Shown here: one piece after another, positions 55,398 to 64,000 of the stretch | Numbering within the stretch: position 1 is the first letter of the stretch | How the letters are laid out: every line of letters begins with the position of its first letter | Assembly (NCBI RefSeq): GCF_009674725.1 | Contig: NZ_WKKH01000023.1 | Coordinates: 1 to 64,000 of the forward strand | Length of the DNA stretch: 64,000 bases | Source: Pedobacter petrophilus | Lineage (GTDB): Bacteria; Bacteroidota; Bacteroidia; Sphingobacteriales; Sphingobacteriaceae | Reading direction: 5' to 3' | Notes under the pieces: model-generated | The model's input: only the letters and a program-made list of their open reading frames with translations | Database searches by the model: none | What the model was told of the DNA's origin: nothing | Program-made: the position numbers and the translations under genes

Positions 55398-56996
55398 TTA
55401 ATTGTAACCTGGATTTTGTTTCAATTTAGGATTGAGGATCATAGCTGATGCTGGAATCGGCATGAGCCGATGGAAGGTTTGTGCATCGGTTTTGAAGCCC
55501 CAGGTTCCCTCATATTTACCAAAACGAATCATGTCATTGCGATGCCAGCATTCCCAAGACATCTCCCTGCACCGTTCTTTATACAAATCTTCCAGTGTGA
55601 TAGATGTCCAGGCAGGTGAGGTAGTACGAACTGACCGAAGTTGATTGACTAAAGACAAGGCGGTTTGACCTTGTGTAGGGGTTGCACCTCTAAGTATAGC
55701 CTCAGCTTTCATCAATAAAATATCCGATAATCTGAAGATCGGCACGTCATTGTTTTGATTTCTATTTGATGAGGTGCTGTCGCAATAAAATTTGTTGTTA
55801 CGATAGCCCATATTCCAGGCGATCTCATCGTTCCCGGCATCAAAAGGTCTGGATGCATCTCTTAACGTTACATTAGGAGTAATATCTACCTGATAAGTAA
55901 TAGGGTTGGAGGCATCCGATCCTGTGTAAAATTGATCGTATCCTTTACGGGTTGTAGCAACCGTTACTGGTCTGCCATCATAATAAGTTTGTAAACCCTT
56001 AATCCATTGTGCATTTCTTTTATCATTAGGATCGTTAAAGTTTGCATAAAATTCAGGCAAGGTGCTCATCGGCGCACTTGGCGTATGTTTTAAGCTAAAC
56101 TTTGCCTGTAAAGATCTGGGTAAAGAATATCTCGAATAGATCATAAACCCATTACTATATCCCGGATCATATGGAATGGCGAATATAAACTCTTTAATTT
56201 GTGGGCCGTTATCAATAAAAAACATCTTTTTGAAATCGGATTCCAGGCTATAAGGCGTTCCAGTTGCTGTCGTAATTGCATCGCACATTGCAACGGCTTC
56301 ATTATAACGGGCAGTGCCAGTATAAACTTCAGAATTAAGGTACATTTTTGCTAATATGGCGTAAGCAGTGTATTTGTTCGGTCTGCCATAGTTAGCGGTT
56401 CCGGTGGCGATGCTCAAGTCTGGCAAGATCTCCTTCAGTTCAGTCTCAATGAAAGCAAATACTTCCTGCCTTGTTTTCGTTTCTGGTGAGGTAGTTTCGC
56501 CGAACGTAGTTACGATAGGAATATTTCCCCAAAGATCCATCATCATAAAAAATGCCAATGCCCTGGTTGCCCGCAATTCTGCTATAGCTGAAGTTTTTGC
56601 AGGAGATTCTGGCGCATCTTTAAGTAGAAATAAACTTTGGTTTGCTTTACTAATGATACCCGAAAGCCATGACCATCCACTATTTACATGCCCGTTATCT
56701 TTATTCCAGGTATGCTTATGGTGCATTTCATAAGTACCACCGTCATACCAGTTACCACCTCTGGCTGGCATAATCGCCTCATCTGTGCTTAACGTTTGCA
56801 TAAAAAAGTAATCTGTGCTCCATCCCTGACGCAATTGTACATACACCTGGCCAGTTAACTGAACGAAATGCTGTGCGGTTTGAGGAAATGTTTCCGGTGT
56901 TAATTGTGTTTCCACTTTTAAATCCAGCTTATGGCAGGATGTTAACACACTTAGCGTCAACGCTGCTCCTGCAATGTATTTAATAAGATTTTTCAT
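55398..56996 (-). CDS. susD: SusD/RagB-family nutrient-binding lipoprotein
   Basis: The protein has 532 residues with a lipoprotein signal ending SVLTSC. The SusD fold is seen: a helical TPR-like scaffold (TTFGETTSPETKTRQEVFAF, LSDILLMKAEAILRGATPTQ) and the C-terminal motif KERCREMSWECWHRNDMIRF. It binds the glycan at the cell surface and lids the SusC pore. The gene follows susC by 11 bases. The ligand surface is not predictable. Confidence 0.96.
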   Translation of the reverse strand: MKNLIKYIAGAALTLSVLTSCHKLDLKVETQLTPETFPQTAQHFVQLTGQVYVQLRQGWSTDYFFMQTLSTDEAIMPARGGNWYDGGTYEMHHKHTWNKDNGHVNSGWSWLSGIISKANQSLFLLKDAPESPAKTSAIAELRATRALAFFMMMDLWGNIPIVTTFGETTSPETKTRQEVFAFIETELKEILPDLSIATGTANYGRPNKYTAYAILAKMYLNSEVYTGTARYNEAVAMCDAITTATGTPYSLESDFKKMFFIDNGPQIKEFIFAIPYDPGYSNGFMIYSRYSLPRSLQAKFSLKHTPSAPMSTLPEFYANFNDPNDKRNAQWIKGLQTYYDGRPVTVATTRKGYDQFYTGSDASNPITYQVDITPNVTLRDASRPFDAGNDEIAWNMGYRNNKFYCDSTSSNRNQNNDVPIFRLSDILLMKAEAILRGATPTQGQTALSLVNQLRSVRTTSPAWTSITLEDLYKERCREMSWECWHRNDMIRFGKYEGTWGFKTDAQTFHRLMPIPASAMILNPKLKQNPGYN

Positions 56997-57007
56997 CTTT
57001 ACTAATG

Positions 57008-60000
57008 TTAATTAAATGATACGTTTAAACCGAACAAGAAAGTCCTGGTTTTTGGATAAAAGTTATTGGTGTCTACACCTGGTGCGGTACCGCCCTGGTT
57101 AATTTCCGGGTCAATTCCTTTGTAGCCAGTGATCACGAATAAATTGTTAGCGGTAGTGTAAAGGCGTAATGAATTTACACCTGGTATAAGTCCTTTCTTA
57201 AAGGTATAACCTAAGGTAGCATTATCCAATCTTAAATAACTTCCGTTTTCAAGGAAACGACTTGAATATTTATATGAATTGAAATCAGCTGCCGATTCGT
57301 TCTCCACCTCAACCGGAATATTAGTGAATTGTGCGGTACTCGGACGGAATAGATCAGCACGTGTAACGTTCATAATCTTATTACCCAATACAGCCCTCAG
57401 GAAGATACTTAAATCGAAATTTTTGTATTTGATGTTGTTTGACCATCCGATTAAAGCTTTAGGCTGTGCATTTCCAAGAATATAGTAATCTGTTCTGTTT
57501 AACAATCCCTGGGTTTTAATATTACCTGCGGCATCATAATATTGAGATACACCATTTGCATCTTTACCTGCATACTTAAATGTAAAAAATGTACCTATTG
57601 CCTGGCCTGGTGCTAAAATTTGTAATGATGCACCACTTTGCCCGGCACCATCTGGTGTTATAGTCAACCTGTTATCAATGTTAAACTGACTGTCTGAAAG
57701 TGTAATGACTTTGTTCACATTATGAGCAAGGTTGATGCCTGTTGTCCAGCTAAAGTTTTCAGTAATCACCGGGCTACCATTCAATACAAATTCAAGACCT
57801 CTGTTACTTAGTTTTCCAACATTGGCAGTAAGCGAACTTGATGGATAAAGTGTCGGATCAACATCAAAAGGTATAATCAGGTCTGTAGTTTTTTTATCAT
57901 ACCAATCAACTGATCCATTCAATCTGCCATTTAACAAACCAAAATCAACGCCGACATTGGTAGTTGCTGTTTTCTCCCAGCGCAAATCTGGGTTTTCATT
58001 TTGTACAGCACCATAAGCGCCCTCTCTTGGTGAGCCATTGTAATAAAACTGACCAACCTGTCCGTAAATTAACTTCGTGGTTAATGGTGCAAAACCGAGT
58101 GAGTTTCCTGCAATACCATAACTTCCACGGAGTTTTAAAGTTCTAATCACATTTTGATTTTTCAGGAAGTTTTCCTGGTCAATATTCCAGCCCGCACCAA
58201 CTGATGGGAAATAACCCCATTGTTCGTTTCTGCCAAACACATTAGATCCATCTCTTCTGATCGATCCCTGAATTAAGAATTTATTTTTGTAATTATAATT
58301 TACCCTTGCGAAATCAGAAATCATCAAAATTTCCTGATAGGCAACGCCTGGATTAAAATCCACTCTAAAATCGCTCACTGCATATGGGTTTCCTAAACTA
58401 AGGTTATTGTAGCCCACATTATTAACCGGAAAGTTTGTTGAAGTAGATTGAAAACCATCATTATTTAGTGATTGCTGATAGGAATATCCAACTACCGCAT
58501 TAATGTCGTGATCACCAAACTTTTTATTCCAGGTAAGGTAGGTTTCTAAAATCTTATTGGTGTTTTGATAAGCATTTCTAATAGCAACACCATTTTGGCC
58601 TACCAGTGAAACAAACGTAGGGTTTGCTGGTGGATCTGGTGTGTTTCTAACATTATTATATCTTGAGGTATAAATGCTGTTGTAAAATGCACCGTATACA
58701 TTCTGACTATTTTGATAAGAAATATTAACATCATAGGTAAAGCCAAAAGGTAATTTCAAATTCGCACTTAAGTTTCCGAGAATATTCTTGTTCTTTAAGT
58801 TTTCTTTTGCATTTTCCAACATCGATACCGGGTTGTAATAGCTCGTTTGAACTAAATTATCAAAATAGCTTCCATCTGGATTTTTTACAGGAGCTGTTGG
58901 TAAATACGTAAGCATTTGCGAAAGAATGGTGTTCCGGTAGGGAACAAGATCTGCATTACTCACAGAGTTGCTTAAATTGAACGAAAGTTTCAACTTATCA
59001 TTTAAAGCTTTTTGTTCTACGCCAATGCGACCTATAAACCTGTCTAAACCGCTGGTTTTAATAATCCCTTGCTGCTTAAAATAGTTAACACTGGCATTGT
59101 AAGTAGTTTTTTCTGTTCCTCCGCTTAATGAAATGTTATGGTTTTGAGACATCGCATTGCTTCGTTGCACTTCATTCTGCCAGTTTGTATCAGCACCTTT
59201 ATCATTTGCAGGTGTTAATGCAGAATTATTTTTCGCTAAAAAAGCACGTAATTGTTCGGCATTCATCATATCATATCGATTGGAAACGTTCTCGATACCA
59301 AAATAGCCGTTATAAGCAATCTGGGTTTGTCCGGCAACACCTTTTTTAGTGGTCACCATAATTACACCATTAGCTGCCCTATTTCCATAAATGGAAGCAG
59401 CGGCAGCATCTTTCAATACATCAATCGAAGCAATATCATCTGGTGCCAGAATGGAAATATCTGCTCCCACAACCCCATCAATAACGAATAACGGAGATTG
59501 AGCTCCATCACGAAGGGTTGATGCACCACGCATAATGATGGCTGCATTCCTGTTCGGATCTCCACTTCGGCTAATATTTAAACCTGGTACTTTACCCTGT
59601 AACATTTGGCCAACGTCACTAATAGCGCCTTTATTCAAATCATCACCTTTTACAGTAGAAATTGAACTCGTTAAGGCTTTGCGGGTACTTTTTCCATAAC
59701 CAACCACCACTACATCTGTTAATGATGAAGTGGCTTCAGTAATGATTACCTGATAAGTAGATGAACTTCCAACTGTAAGTTCTTTTGTTTGGTAACCTAA
59801 AAAGCTGAAAATGATTTTGTCTCCGTCTTTTGCCGAAATACTAAATGATCCGGCGGCTCCCGTAGAAGTTACTTTCGTGGTGCCTTTTACTGCAACAGAT
59901 GCACCGATTATTGGCTGATTGGTGTTGTCCAGTAAATTACCTGATATTTTTCGCTCTGTTTGTGCATAAGCAGTGTTAAACGATTGCCCGAAAAACAGCA

Positions 60001-60049
60001 GTAACAATACAAGTAAGGTAGACTTGAAAATGGTAAAGTTAATTCTCAT
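57008..60049 (-). CDS. susC: SusC/RagA-family TonB-dependent outer-membrane transporter
   Basis: The protein has 1013 residues with a signal peptide (FGQSFNTAYAQ). The N-terminal carboxypeptidase-regulatory-like domain (ISGNLLDNTNQPIIGASVAV) precedes the TonB box/plug with SLTDVVVVGYGKSTRKAL. The plug has PGLNISRSGDPNRNAAIIMRG and IDGVVG, and a 22-strand barrel ends in FLFGLNVSFN. Paired with SusD it imports glycan fragments. It lies 58 bases after the inositol oxygenase gene, in the same operon. Confidence 0.97.
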   Translation of the reverse strand: MRINFTIFKSTLLVLLLLFFGQSFNTAYAQTERKISGNLLDNTNQPIIGASVAVKGTTKVTSTGAAGSFSISAKDGDKIIFSFLGYQTKELTVGSSSTYQVIITEATSSLTDVVVVGYGKSTRKALTSSISTVKGDDLNKGAISDVGQMLQGKVPGLNISRSGDPNRNAAIIMRGASTLRDGAQSPLFVIDGVVGADISILAPDDIASIDVLKDAAAASIYGNRAANGVIMVTTKKGVAGQTQIAYNGYFGIENVSNRYDMMNAEQLRAFLAKNNSALTPANDKGADTNWQNEVQRSNAMSQNHNISLSGGTEKTTYNASVNYFKQQGIIKTSGLDRFIGRIGVEQKALNDKLKLSFNLSNSVSNADLVPYRNTILSQMLTYLPTAPVKNPDGSYFDNLVQTSYYNPVSMLENAKENLKNKNILGNLSANLKLPFGFTYDVNISYQNSQNVYGAFYNSIYTSRYNNVRNTPDPPANPTFVSLVGQNGVAIRNAYQNTNKILETYLTWNKKFGDHDINAVVGYSYQQSLNNDGFQSTSTNFPVNNVGYNNLSLGNPYAVSDFRVDFNPGVAYQEILMISDFARVNYNYKNKFLIQGSIRRDGSNVFGRNEQWGYFPSVGAGWNIDQENFLKNQNVIRTLKLRGSYGIAGNSLGFAPLTTKLIYGQVGQFYYNGSPREGAYGAVQNENPDLRWEKTATTNVGVDFGLLNGRLNGSVDWYDKKTTDLIIPFDVDPTLYPSSSLTANVGKLSNRGLEFVLNGSPVITENFSWTTGINLAHNVNKVITLSDSQFNIDNRLTITPDGAGQSGASLQILAPGQAIGTFFTFKYAGKDANGVSQYYDAAGNIKTQGLLNRTDYYILGNAQPKALIGWSNNIKYKNFDLSIFLRAVLGNKIMNVTRADLFRPSTAQFTNIPVEVENESAADFNSYKYSSRFLENGSYLRLDNATLGYTFKKGLIPGVNSLRLYTTANNLFVITGYKGIDPEINQGGTAPGVDTNNFYPKTRTFLFGLNVSFN

Positions 60050-60107
60050 AAGTCTGTAGAGTTAGGTTCATAAATGGTTTGTTTGTTTTGTTATGTAGTT
60101 ATTAATT

Positions 60108-60995
60108 TTAAAATTTAATGGTTGGTGGAAGGTATTTTGCAACTAAGGCCTGGTAGTAAGGTTGCAATTCTTCCCAGCTTTTCTGGTTTGGGTTTTTAGA
60201 GTACAAATCATAAGGATTAAATAATCTAACCCATTTAAACATTTCATGGTCTTTTTCGCTCATTAAGTGATCATAAGCATTTTCTCTGTGTTGCGCGTAA
60301 AAAGAATGGTAGCGCAACATGTATAATCCGGATTCCGGTAAATATGGCTTCATCATATGGTATACATATTCATCATGTCCCCACGACATATCCACTGCAT
60401 CCAGGCCGCAATTTTGCGTGTATACACCCAGTTTGGTTTGATAAGCCGGATGATGAAAGTCTGGGTTTGCAGTGAAAAACTCTGGGTAAACGATTTTATC
60501 AGAGTAAGCACATCCAACAGGAAATGTATCACCAACAACTGCCCATTGTGGCTCGCCGTATAAACAAAGTACCTTTCCCATGTCATGGATCAGGCCTACT
60601 AACACCATCCAATCCGGGTGACCGTCATTGCGAATCGCCTCAGAAGTTTGAAGCAAGTGCTGCATTTGGTCTAAATCTGTATCCGGATCTGAATCATCAA
60701 CAAGTTTGTTCAGGAAATCAAAAGCGCTCCAGATCGGCATTTCTTCTTTATCAAACTTTAAATATTCAGCTTTCTTTTGCTGAACAAAATCGTATGTCTG
60801 GTAAGTATGATTTAAGCGATAGAACTCTTTTACACCATCTTTTTCAGTCTCTTCATAATTACGGAACTGGTCTTCTTTTTTATCAGCATTAATGCTGGTT
60901 GGATCAGGGTAACGGACTAATAAATCCTCTTCCCATTGATCAAGGTTTTTCAAAGGATTTTGATCGTCCTGTGAAATGATGTTTTCGTTTCTCAT
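60108..60995 (-). CDS. myo-Inositol oxygenase
   Basis: The protein has 295 residues; plant and animal MIOX are about 285-310. Motifs are EEMPIWSAFDFLNKLVDDSD, QTSEAIRNDGHPDWMVLVGL, and LIHDMGKVLCLYGEPQW. All six di-iron ligands of the mouse enzyme have counterparts: H113, H137, D138, H207, H230 and D263. The enzyme opens myo-inositol to D-glucuronate with O2, so it implies aerobic use. It is cytosolic and is the first gene of a transcript containing SusC/SusD. Its upstream region holds a putative LacI-type operator. Confidence 0.96.
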   Translation of the reverse strand: MRNENIISQDDQNPLKNLDQWEEDLLVRYPDPTSINADKKEDQFRNYEETEKDGVKEFYRLNHTYQTYDFVQQKKAEYLKFDKEEMPIWSAFDFLNKLVDDSDPDTDLDQMQHLLQTSEAIRNDGHPDWMVLVGLIHDMGKVLCLYGEPQWAVVGDTFPVGCAYSDKIVYPEFFTANPDFHHPAYQTKLGVYTQNCGLDAVDMSWGHDEYVYHMMKPYLPESGLYMLRYHSFYAQHRENAYDHLMSEKDHEMFKWVRLFNPYDLYSKNPNQKSWEELQPYYQALVAKYLPPTIKF

Positions 60996-61442
60996 AAGAT
61001 AGAAATTTGGTTAAGATGTCTTTTGGTTTCATAAAGTTGAGTTTTTGAAAGACTAAACTTTTATTTTTCCAGGTATTTATTTACGTAAACGATTAAGTAA
61101 TTATAATTGATCAGGATAAACTAATTGTAAATGAGTGTCTTGTGTTGGTTGTGAGCTTTTTTAGCGCGGGCAATGCTAAAAAAAGTAATGAGGGTTGTCA
61201 GCTAATCATTCAATAGTAATTTCTATCTGACAATAATTTGCTATTTTCGTTAAGCAGTGCGTTCGTATTTACGATGATCACTTGTCAGAAATCATCAACT
61301 TGACCCTTAAATATTGAAACTGTATTAATAGCAGTTTAATTTTGTTATCGTCTGATTTTAGTTCAGATGTATGCCGAAACGCGGAGATTTAAATATAAGG
61401 TGGCTTTTGAAAAACTACAACTAACAAACGAATTAGGTACAC
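60996..61442. other. Divergent control region between the inositol oxygenase and lacI-type genes
   Basis: About 450 bases with no gene. It includes the operator-like element at 61074-61091 and an imperfect hairpin (CTTTTTTAGC at 61156-61165 pairing with GCTAAAAAAAG at 61175-61185). It presumably carries promoters for both directions. No good TAnnTTTG box is visible. Confidence 0.6.
61074..61091 (-). promoter_or_regulatory. Putative LacI-type operator upstream of myo-inositol oxygenase
   Basis: On the minus strand the element reads CGTTTACGTAAATAAATA and lies 78 bases upstream of the oxygenase start. It matches the element at 62489-62506 in 17 of 18 positions in the same relative orientation. 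LacI-family operators have a central CG flanked by an A/T-rich palindrome, and the CGTTTACG half fits that. Confidence 0.6.
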
Positions 61443-62450
61443 ATGTCTGGAGAGGTTAATATTAAAAGATTAGCGCTGGAGCTTAATATTTCCATTGCTA
61501 CCGTATCGAAAGCACTTAATGATAGCCATGAGATTAGCTTAAAAACGAAAAATCGGGTTTGGGATCTGGCAAAAGCCCTCAATTACACGCCAAATCCTGC
61601 AGCAAGTAATCTAAGAAGTAATAAGACTAAAACAATTGCGGTAATTATTCCTTGTGTAGCCAATAACTTCTTTTCGCTATCTATTAAAGGGATCGAGGAA
61701 GTTGCACGGCAATATGGCTATCATGTATTAATCTATCAAACGCATGAAGATACCGAAATGGAAAGGTCATTTACCAATAGCTTGCTAAATGGGAGGGTAG
61801 ATGGAATTCTGACGTCCGTATCCAGCAATGAATACAACAATGAATATTATCAAAATCTTGTTAAAAAAATTCCTTTGGTGTTTTTTGATCGGGTTTATGA
61901 AAACATAGATACTTTCACTGTAACCACGGACGATTATGAAATCTCATTCAATGCGACAGAACATCTGATAGAAAGCGGCTGTAAAAAAATTGCTTACTTA
62001 TATGGCTTGGAGAAGTTACCCGCCGGAAGGGCAAGATTCTCAGGCTATAAAGATGCCATGAATGCCCATGGACTGGAAGTAGCTGAGCATCTTATCGTAA
62101 ATTATATAGATGATGACGAATTGAATTTACAGAATATCAAAAAGCTGTTTAATGAAAATCAGCCAGACGCGGTTTTTTCATCTCTGGAAGAGTTCATTAT
62201 TCCTGCCTATACAGCTTGTCAGGAGTTAAAACTAAATATCCCAGACGATGTAAAGCTTCTGAGTTTTTCTAATTTATCATCCGCGAAATTGCTTAATCCC
62301 TCGCTCACAACAATCACACAACCGGCATTCGAAATCGGGAATGAGGCGGCTAAATGCCTTTTTAAAATTCTAAATAAGAAAGGAATTGGTGATGATCAGA
62401 ACATTGTACTTAAATCGATGCTAATCAAGCGCGCCTCTACTGGTGGCTAA
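61443..62450 (+). CDS. LacI-family transcriptional regulator
   Basis: The protein has 335 residues. The N-terminal helix-turn-helix VNIKRLALELNISIATVSKA is followed by the hinge YTPNPAASNLRSNKTKTIAV. The periplasmic-binding-protein-like domain runs from about residue 60 with IIPCVANNFFSLSIKGIEEV, VTTDDYEISFNATEHLIESG and PDDVKLLSFSNLSSAKLLNP. It lies between the oxygenase operon and the symporter and faces the latter. The operator pair suggests it controls both. The effector is presumably inositol or a glycan fragment. Confidence 0.95.
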   Translation: MSGEVNIKRLALELNISIATVSKALNDSHEISLKTKNRVWDLAKALNYTPNPAASNLRSNKTKTIAVIIPCVANNFFSLSIKGIEEVARQYGYHVLIYQTHEDTEMERSFTNSLLNGRVDGILTSVSSNEYNNEYYQNLVKKIPLVFFDRVYENIDTFTVTTDDYEISFNATEHLIESGCKKIAYLYGLEKLPAGRARFSGYKDAMNAHGLEVAEHLIVNYIDDDELNLQNIKKLFNENQPDAVFSSLEEFIIPAYTACQELKLNIPDDVKLLSFSNLSSAKLLNPSLTTITQPAFEIGNEAAKCLFKILNKKGIGDDQNIVLKSMLIKRASTGG

Positions 62451-62488
62451 ATGTTTCGTTATTAAGTGCTTAAAGCTAAACCCGAAAA

Positions 62489-62506
62489 CGTTTACGTAAT
62501 TAAATA
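62489..62506 (+). promoter_or_regulatory. Putative LacI-type operator upstream of the symporter
   Basis: It reads CGTTTACGTAATTAAATA, 72 bases upstream of the symporter start. It is nearly identical to the element upstream of the oxygenase. With the preceding CGAAAA it forms CGAAAA-CG-TTTACG, a near-palindrome centred on CG with one mismatch. Confidence 0.6.
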
Positions 62507-62578
62507 AATTATAAAGCATTGAAGGTTCATTTTTTTTCTGACTTTTAGAATAACCAAATATATATAGACATCCCTGAT

Positions 62579-64000
62579 ATGAATCATCTTTCTGCGCTAG
62601 ACTGTGCCGTTTTCTTTATATACTTTATTATTGTATCTGCCTATGGCTACTGGGTTTACCGAAGTAAGAAAAAGAAACAAACGGATACGAAAGATTATTT
62701 CCTTGCAGAAGGTTCTTTAACGTGGTGGGCCATTGGAGCATCAATTATTGCTTCCAATATCTCTGCGGAGCATTTTATCGGCATGTCGGGTTCTGGTTTT
62801 GCTATGGGGCTGGCTATTGCCAGTTACGAATGGATGGCAGCAGCAACGCTGATTATTGTGGCAATATTTTTTCTTCCCATTTACCTGAAGAACAAAATTT
62901 ACACCATGCCTCAATTTCTTTCTCAACGATACAACAATACGGTAAGTACTTTGATGGCTGTTTTCTGGCTGCTGGTTTATGTATTTGTTAACTTAACTTC
63001 CATATTTTTCCTTGGGGCCATTGCCATCGAAACCATTACTGGTATTCCTTTTAGTACCTGCATCATATTCCTGGCTATTTTTTCTGCCATTATCACACTT
63101 GGCGGAATGAAAGTAATCGGATATACCGATGTGATTCAGGTGATTGTGCTGGTAGCAGGTGGATTAATCACCTGTTACATGGCACTAAAATTAGTTTCCG
63201 AAAAATTAGATACGCAAACCGTGTTGGGTGCACTTCCATTGTTACGTTCGGAAGCGTCTGATCATTTTCACATGATTTTCTCAAAAGGAGATAAGTTCTA
63301 CAATGAATTGCCCGGTATTGCGGTTTTGGTCGGTGGACTGTGGATCAACAACCTGAATTATTGGGGTTGTAACCAATATATTGTTCAGCGCGCACTTGGT
63401 GCGGATTTGAAAACTGGCCGAAGCGGACTTATTTTCGCCGCATTTTTAAAACTTCTAATTCCTGTAATCGTGGTTATCCCTGGCATTGCGGCTTTTGTTT
63501 TGTATCAGCGCGGCTATTTTCAACAGGAAATGCTCGATGCCAGTGGGGTAGTGAAACCAGATCACGCTTATCCGGTATTGATGAATTTATTACCTGTTGG
63601 CGTTAAGGGTATGGCTTTCGCTGCCTTAACAGCTGCTATTGTAGCCTCTCTTGCGGGAAAATCTAACAGTATTGCCACTATTTTTACACTCGATATTTAT
63701 AAAAAGTTTATCAAGCCAGAGGCTTCCGAAAGAAGGTTAGTCGCCGTTGGTCGCTGGTCAGTCGTGGTCGCTTCTTTAATTGCCATCGTTGTAGCACCCG
63801 CCTTAAGAAGCTTCGATCAGGTTTATCAGTTCATCCAGGAATATGTAGGCTTCATTTCTCCTGGTGTATTTGCTATTTTTCTGCTGGGTTTCTTCTGGAA
63901 AAGAACCACTTCACGGGCAGCACTCACAGCGGCATTGCTTACGATTCCACTATCCATGCTCTTCAAATTTTTACCCGTATTAACCAACGGATGGATAGCC
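62579..64000 (+). CDS. Sodium/solute symporter (SSS family), partial at window end
   Basis: Direct translation from ATG at 62579 gives 474 codons without a stop before the window end. It opens MNHLSALDCAVFFIYFIIVS and has AEGSLTWWAIGASIIASNIS, EHFIGMSGSGFAMGLAIASY and GGLWINNLNYWGCNQYIVQR, the signature of the SGLT-type sodium/sugar branch, with repeated membrane helices. SGLT relatives carry glucose, galactose or myo-inositol. The LacI-type gene and shared operator suggest inositol or glycan monosaccharide uptake. The C-terminus is missing. Confidence 0.93.
   Translation, partial: MNHLSALDCAVFFIYFIIVSAYGYWVYRSKKKKQTDTKDYFLAEGSLTWWAIGASIIASNISAEHFIGMSGSGFAMGLAIASYEWMAAATLIIVAIFFLPIYLKNKIYTMPQFLSQRYNNTVSTLMAVFWLLVYVFVNLTSIFFLGAIAIETITGIPFSTCIIFLAIFSAIITLGGMKVIGYTDVIQVIVLVAGGLITCYMALKLVSEKLDTQTVLGALPLLRSEASDHFHMIFSKGDKFYNELPGIAVLVGGLWINNLNYWGCNQYIVQRALGADLKTGRSGLIFAAFLKLLIPVIVVIPGIAAFVLYQRGYFQQEMLDASGVVKPDHAYPVLMNLLPVGVKGMAFAALTAAIVASLAGKSNSIATIFTLDIYKKFIKPEASERRLVAVGRWSVVVASLIAIVVAPALRSFDQVYQFIQEYVGFISPGVFAIFLLGFFWKRTTSRAALTAALLTIPLSMLFKFLPVLTNGWIA

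Noticed and set aside
60524..60892. 122-residue plus-strand frame
   Set aside because: Antisense to the inositol oxygenase gene, whose metal ligands are all conserved.
48431..60995. Heparan/heparin-type utilisation locus
   Set aside because: The GH89 and HGSNAT-like genes would fit, but no heparin lyase, sulfatase or glucuronidase is present, whereas inositol oxygenase and mannosidase are.
1..64000. Prophage, integrative element or insertion sequence
   Set aside because: No integrase, transposase, phage structural gene or att-like repeat at the tRNA was found.

Overview
The window is a chromosomal segment of an aerobic Bacteroidota bacterium, most likely Sphingobacteriaceae and Pedobacter-like. 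The genus is inferred, not proven. The evidence is a SusC/SusD pair, a type IX secretion (T9SS) type-B C-terminal domain with a PorP/SprF partner, TAnnTTTG-type -7 boxes, weak Shine-Dalgarno signals, AT-rich spacers and many signal peptides ending in AQ. I see no prophage, insertion sequence, CRISPR array or rRNA.

Layout. (1) 0-8.4 kb: tRNA-Met(CAU), then a plus-strand run of an HD-domain/Pycsar-effector-like membrane fusion, polyphosphate kinase, a beta-propeller lipoprotein, and a 1202-residue protein combining a metallophosphoesterase, a kinase-like middle and an outer-membrane barrel. (2) 8.5-18 kb: an 804-residue GAF-type protein, a membrane sulfatase-like phosphotransferase, a GIN-domain protein, a lone receiver, an ABC1 kinase with a TetR regulator, an HD hydrolase and a short tatA. 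(3) 18-24.9 kb: a T9SS-exported PKD adhesin with PorP/SprF, sigma-54 and MscL. (4) 25-38.8 kb: ChaN-like lipoprotein, LiaF-like/LytS/LytTR envelope-sensing set, rpmH-rnpA-yidD, tsaB, two envelope proteins, DUF423, priA, a barrel protein, pcm and smpB. (5) 39-48.3 kb: thioredoxin-fold proteins, an Nramp-USP transporter overlapping its DtxR/MntR regulator, Lrp, an alpha/beta hydrolase, ung, a flavin-oxidase-like stress protein and lysS.

(6) 48.4-64 kb is the most interesting region. It is a minus-strand polysaccharide-utilisation-type operon: myo-inositol oxygenase, SusC, SusD, metallophosphoesterase, HGSNAT-like transmembrane acetyltransferase, alpha-N-acetylglucosaminidase (GH89) and alpha-mannosidase (GH92). 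Divergent from it are a LacI regulator and a sodium/solute symporter that runs off the window end. Mannose removal, phosphate removal, N-acetylation of a terminal alpha-glucosamine, hydrolysis of that GlcNAc, uptake and inositol oxidation together match the structure of a glycosyl-inositol-phosphate such as a GPI anchor or GIPC head group. A nearly identical 18-base element (17/18) lies upstream of both the oxygenase and the symporter, in the same orientation relative to each gene, and suggests shared LacI control.

Several annotated starts were moved. rpoN and lysS have in-frame upstream codons in or above their -7 boxes; smpB and the 44.7-kb membrane gene were also shortened. rpmH, tatA and the terminal symporter were added by direct translation. 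Two convergent gene pairs are separated by peculiar short-word repeat regions.
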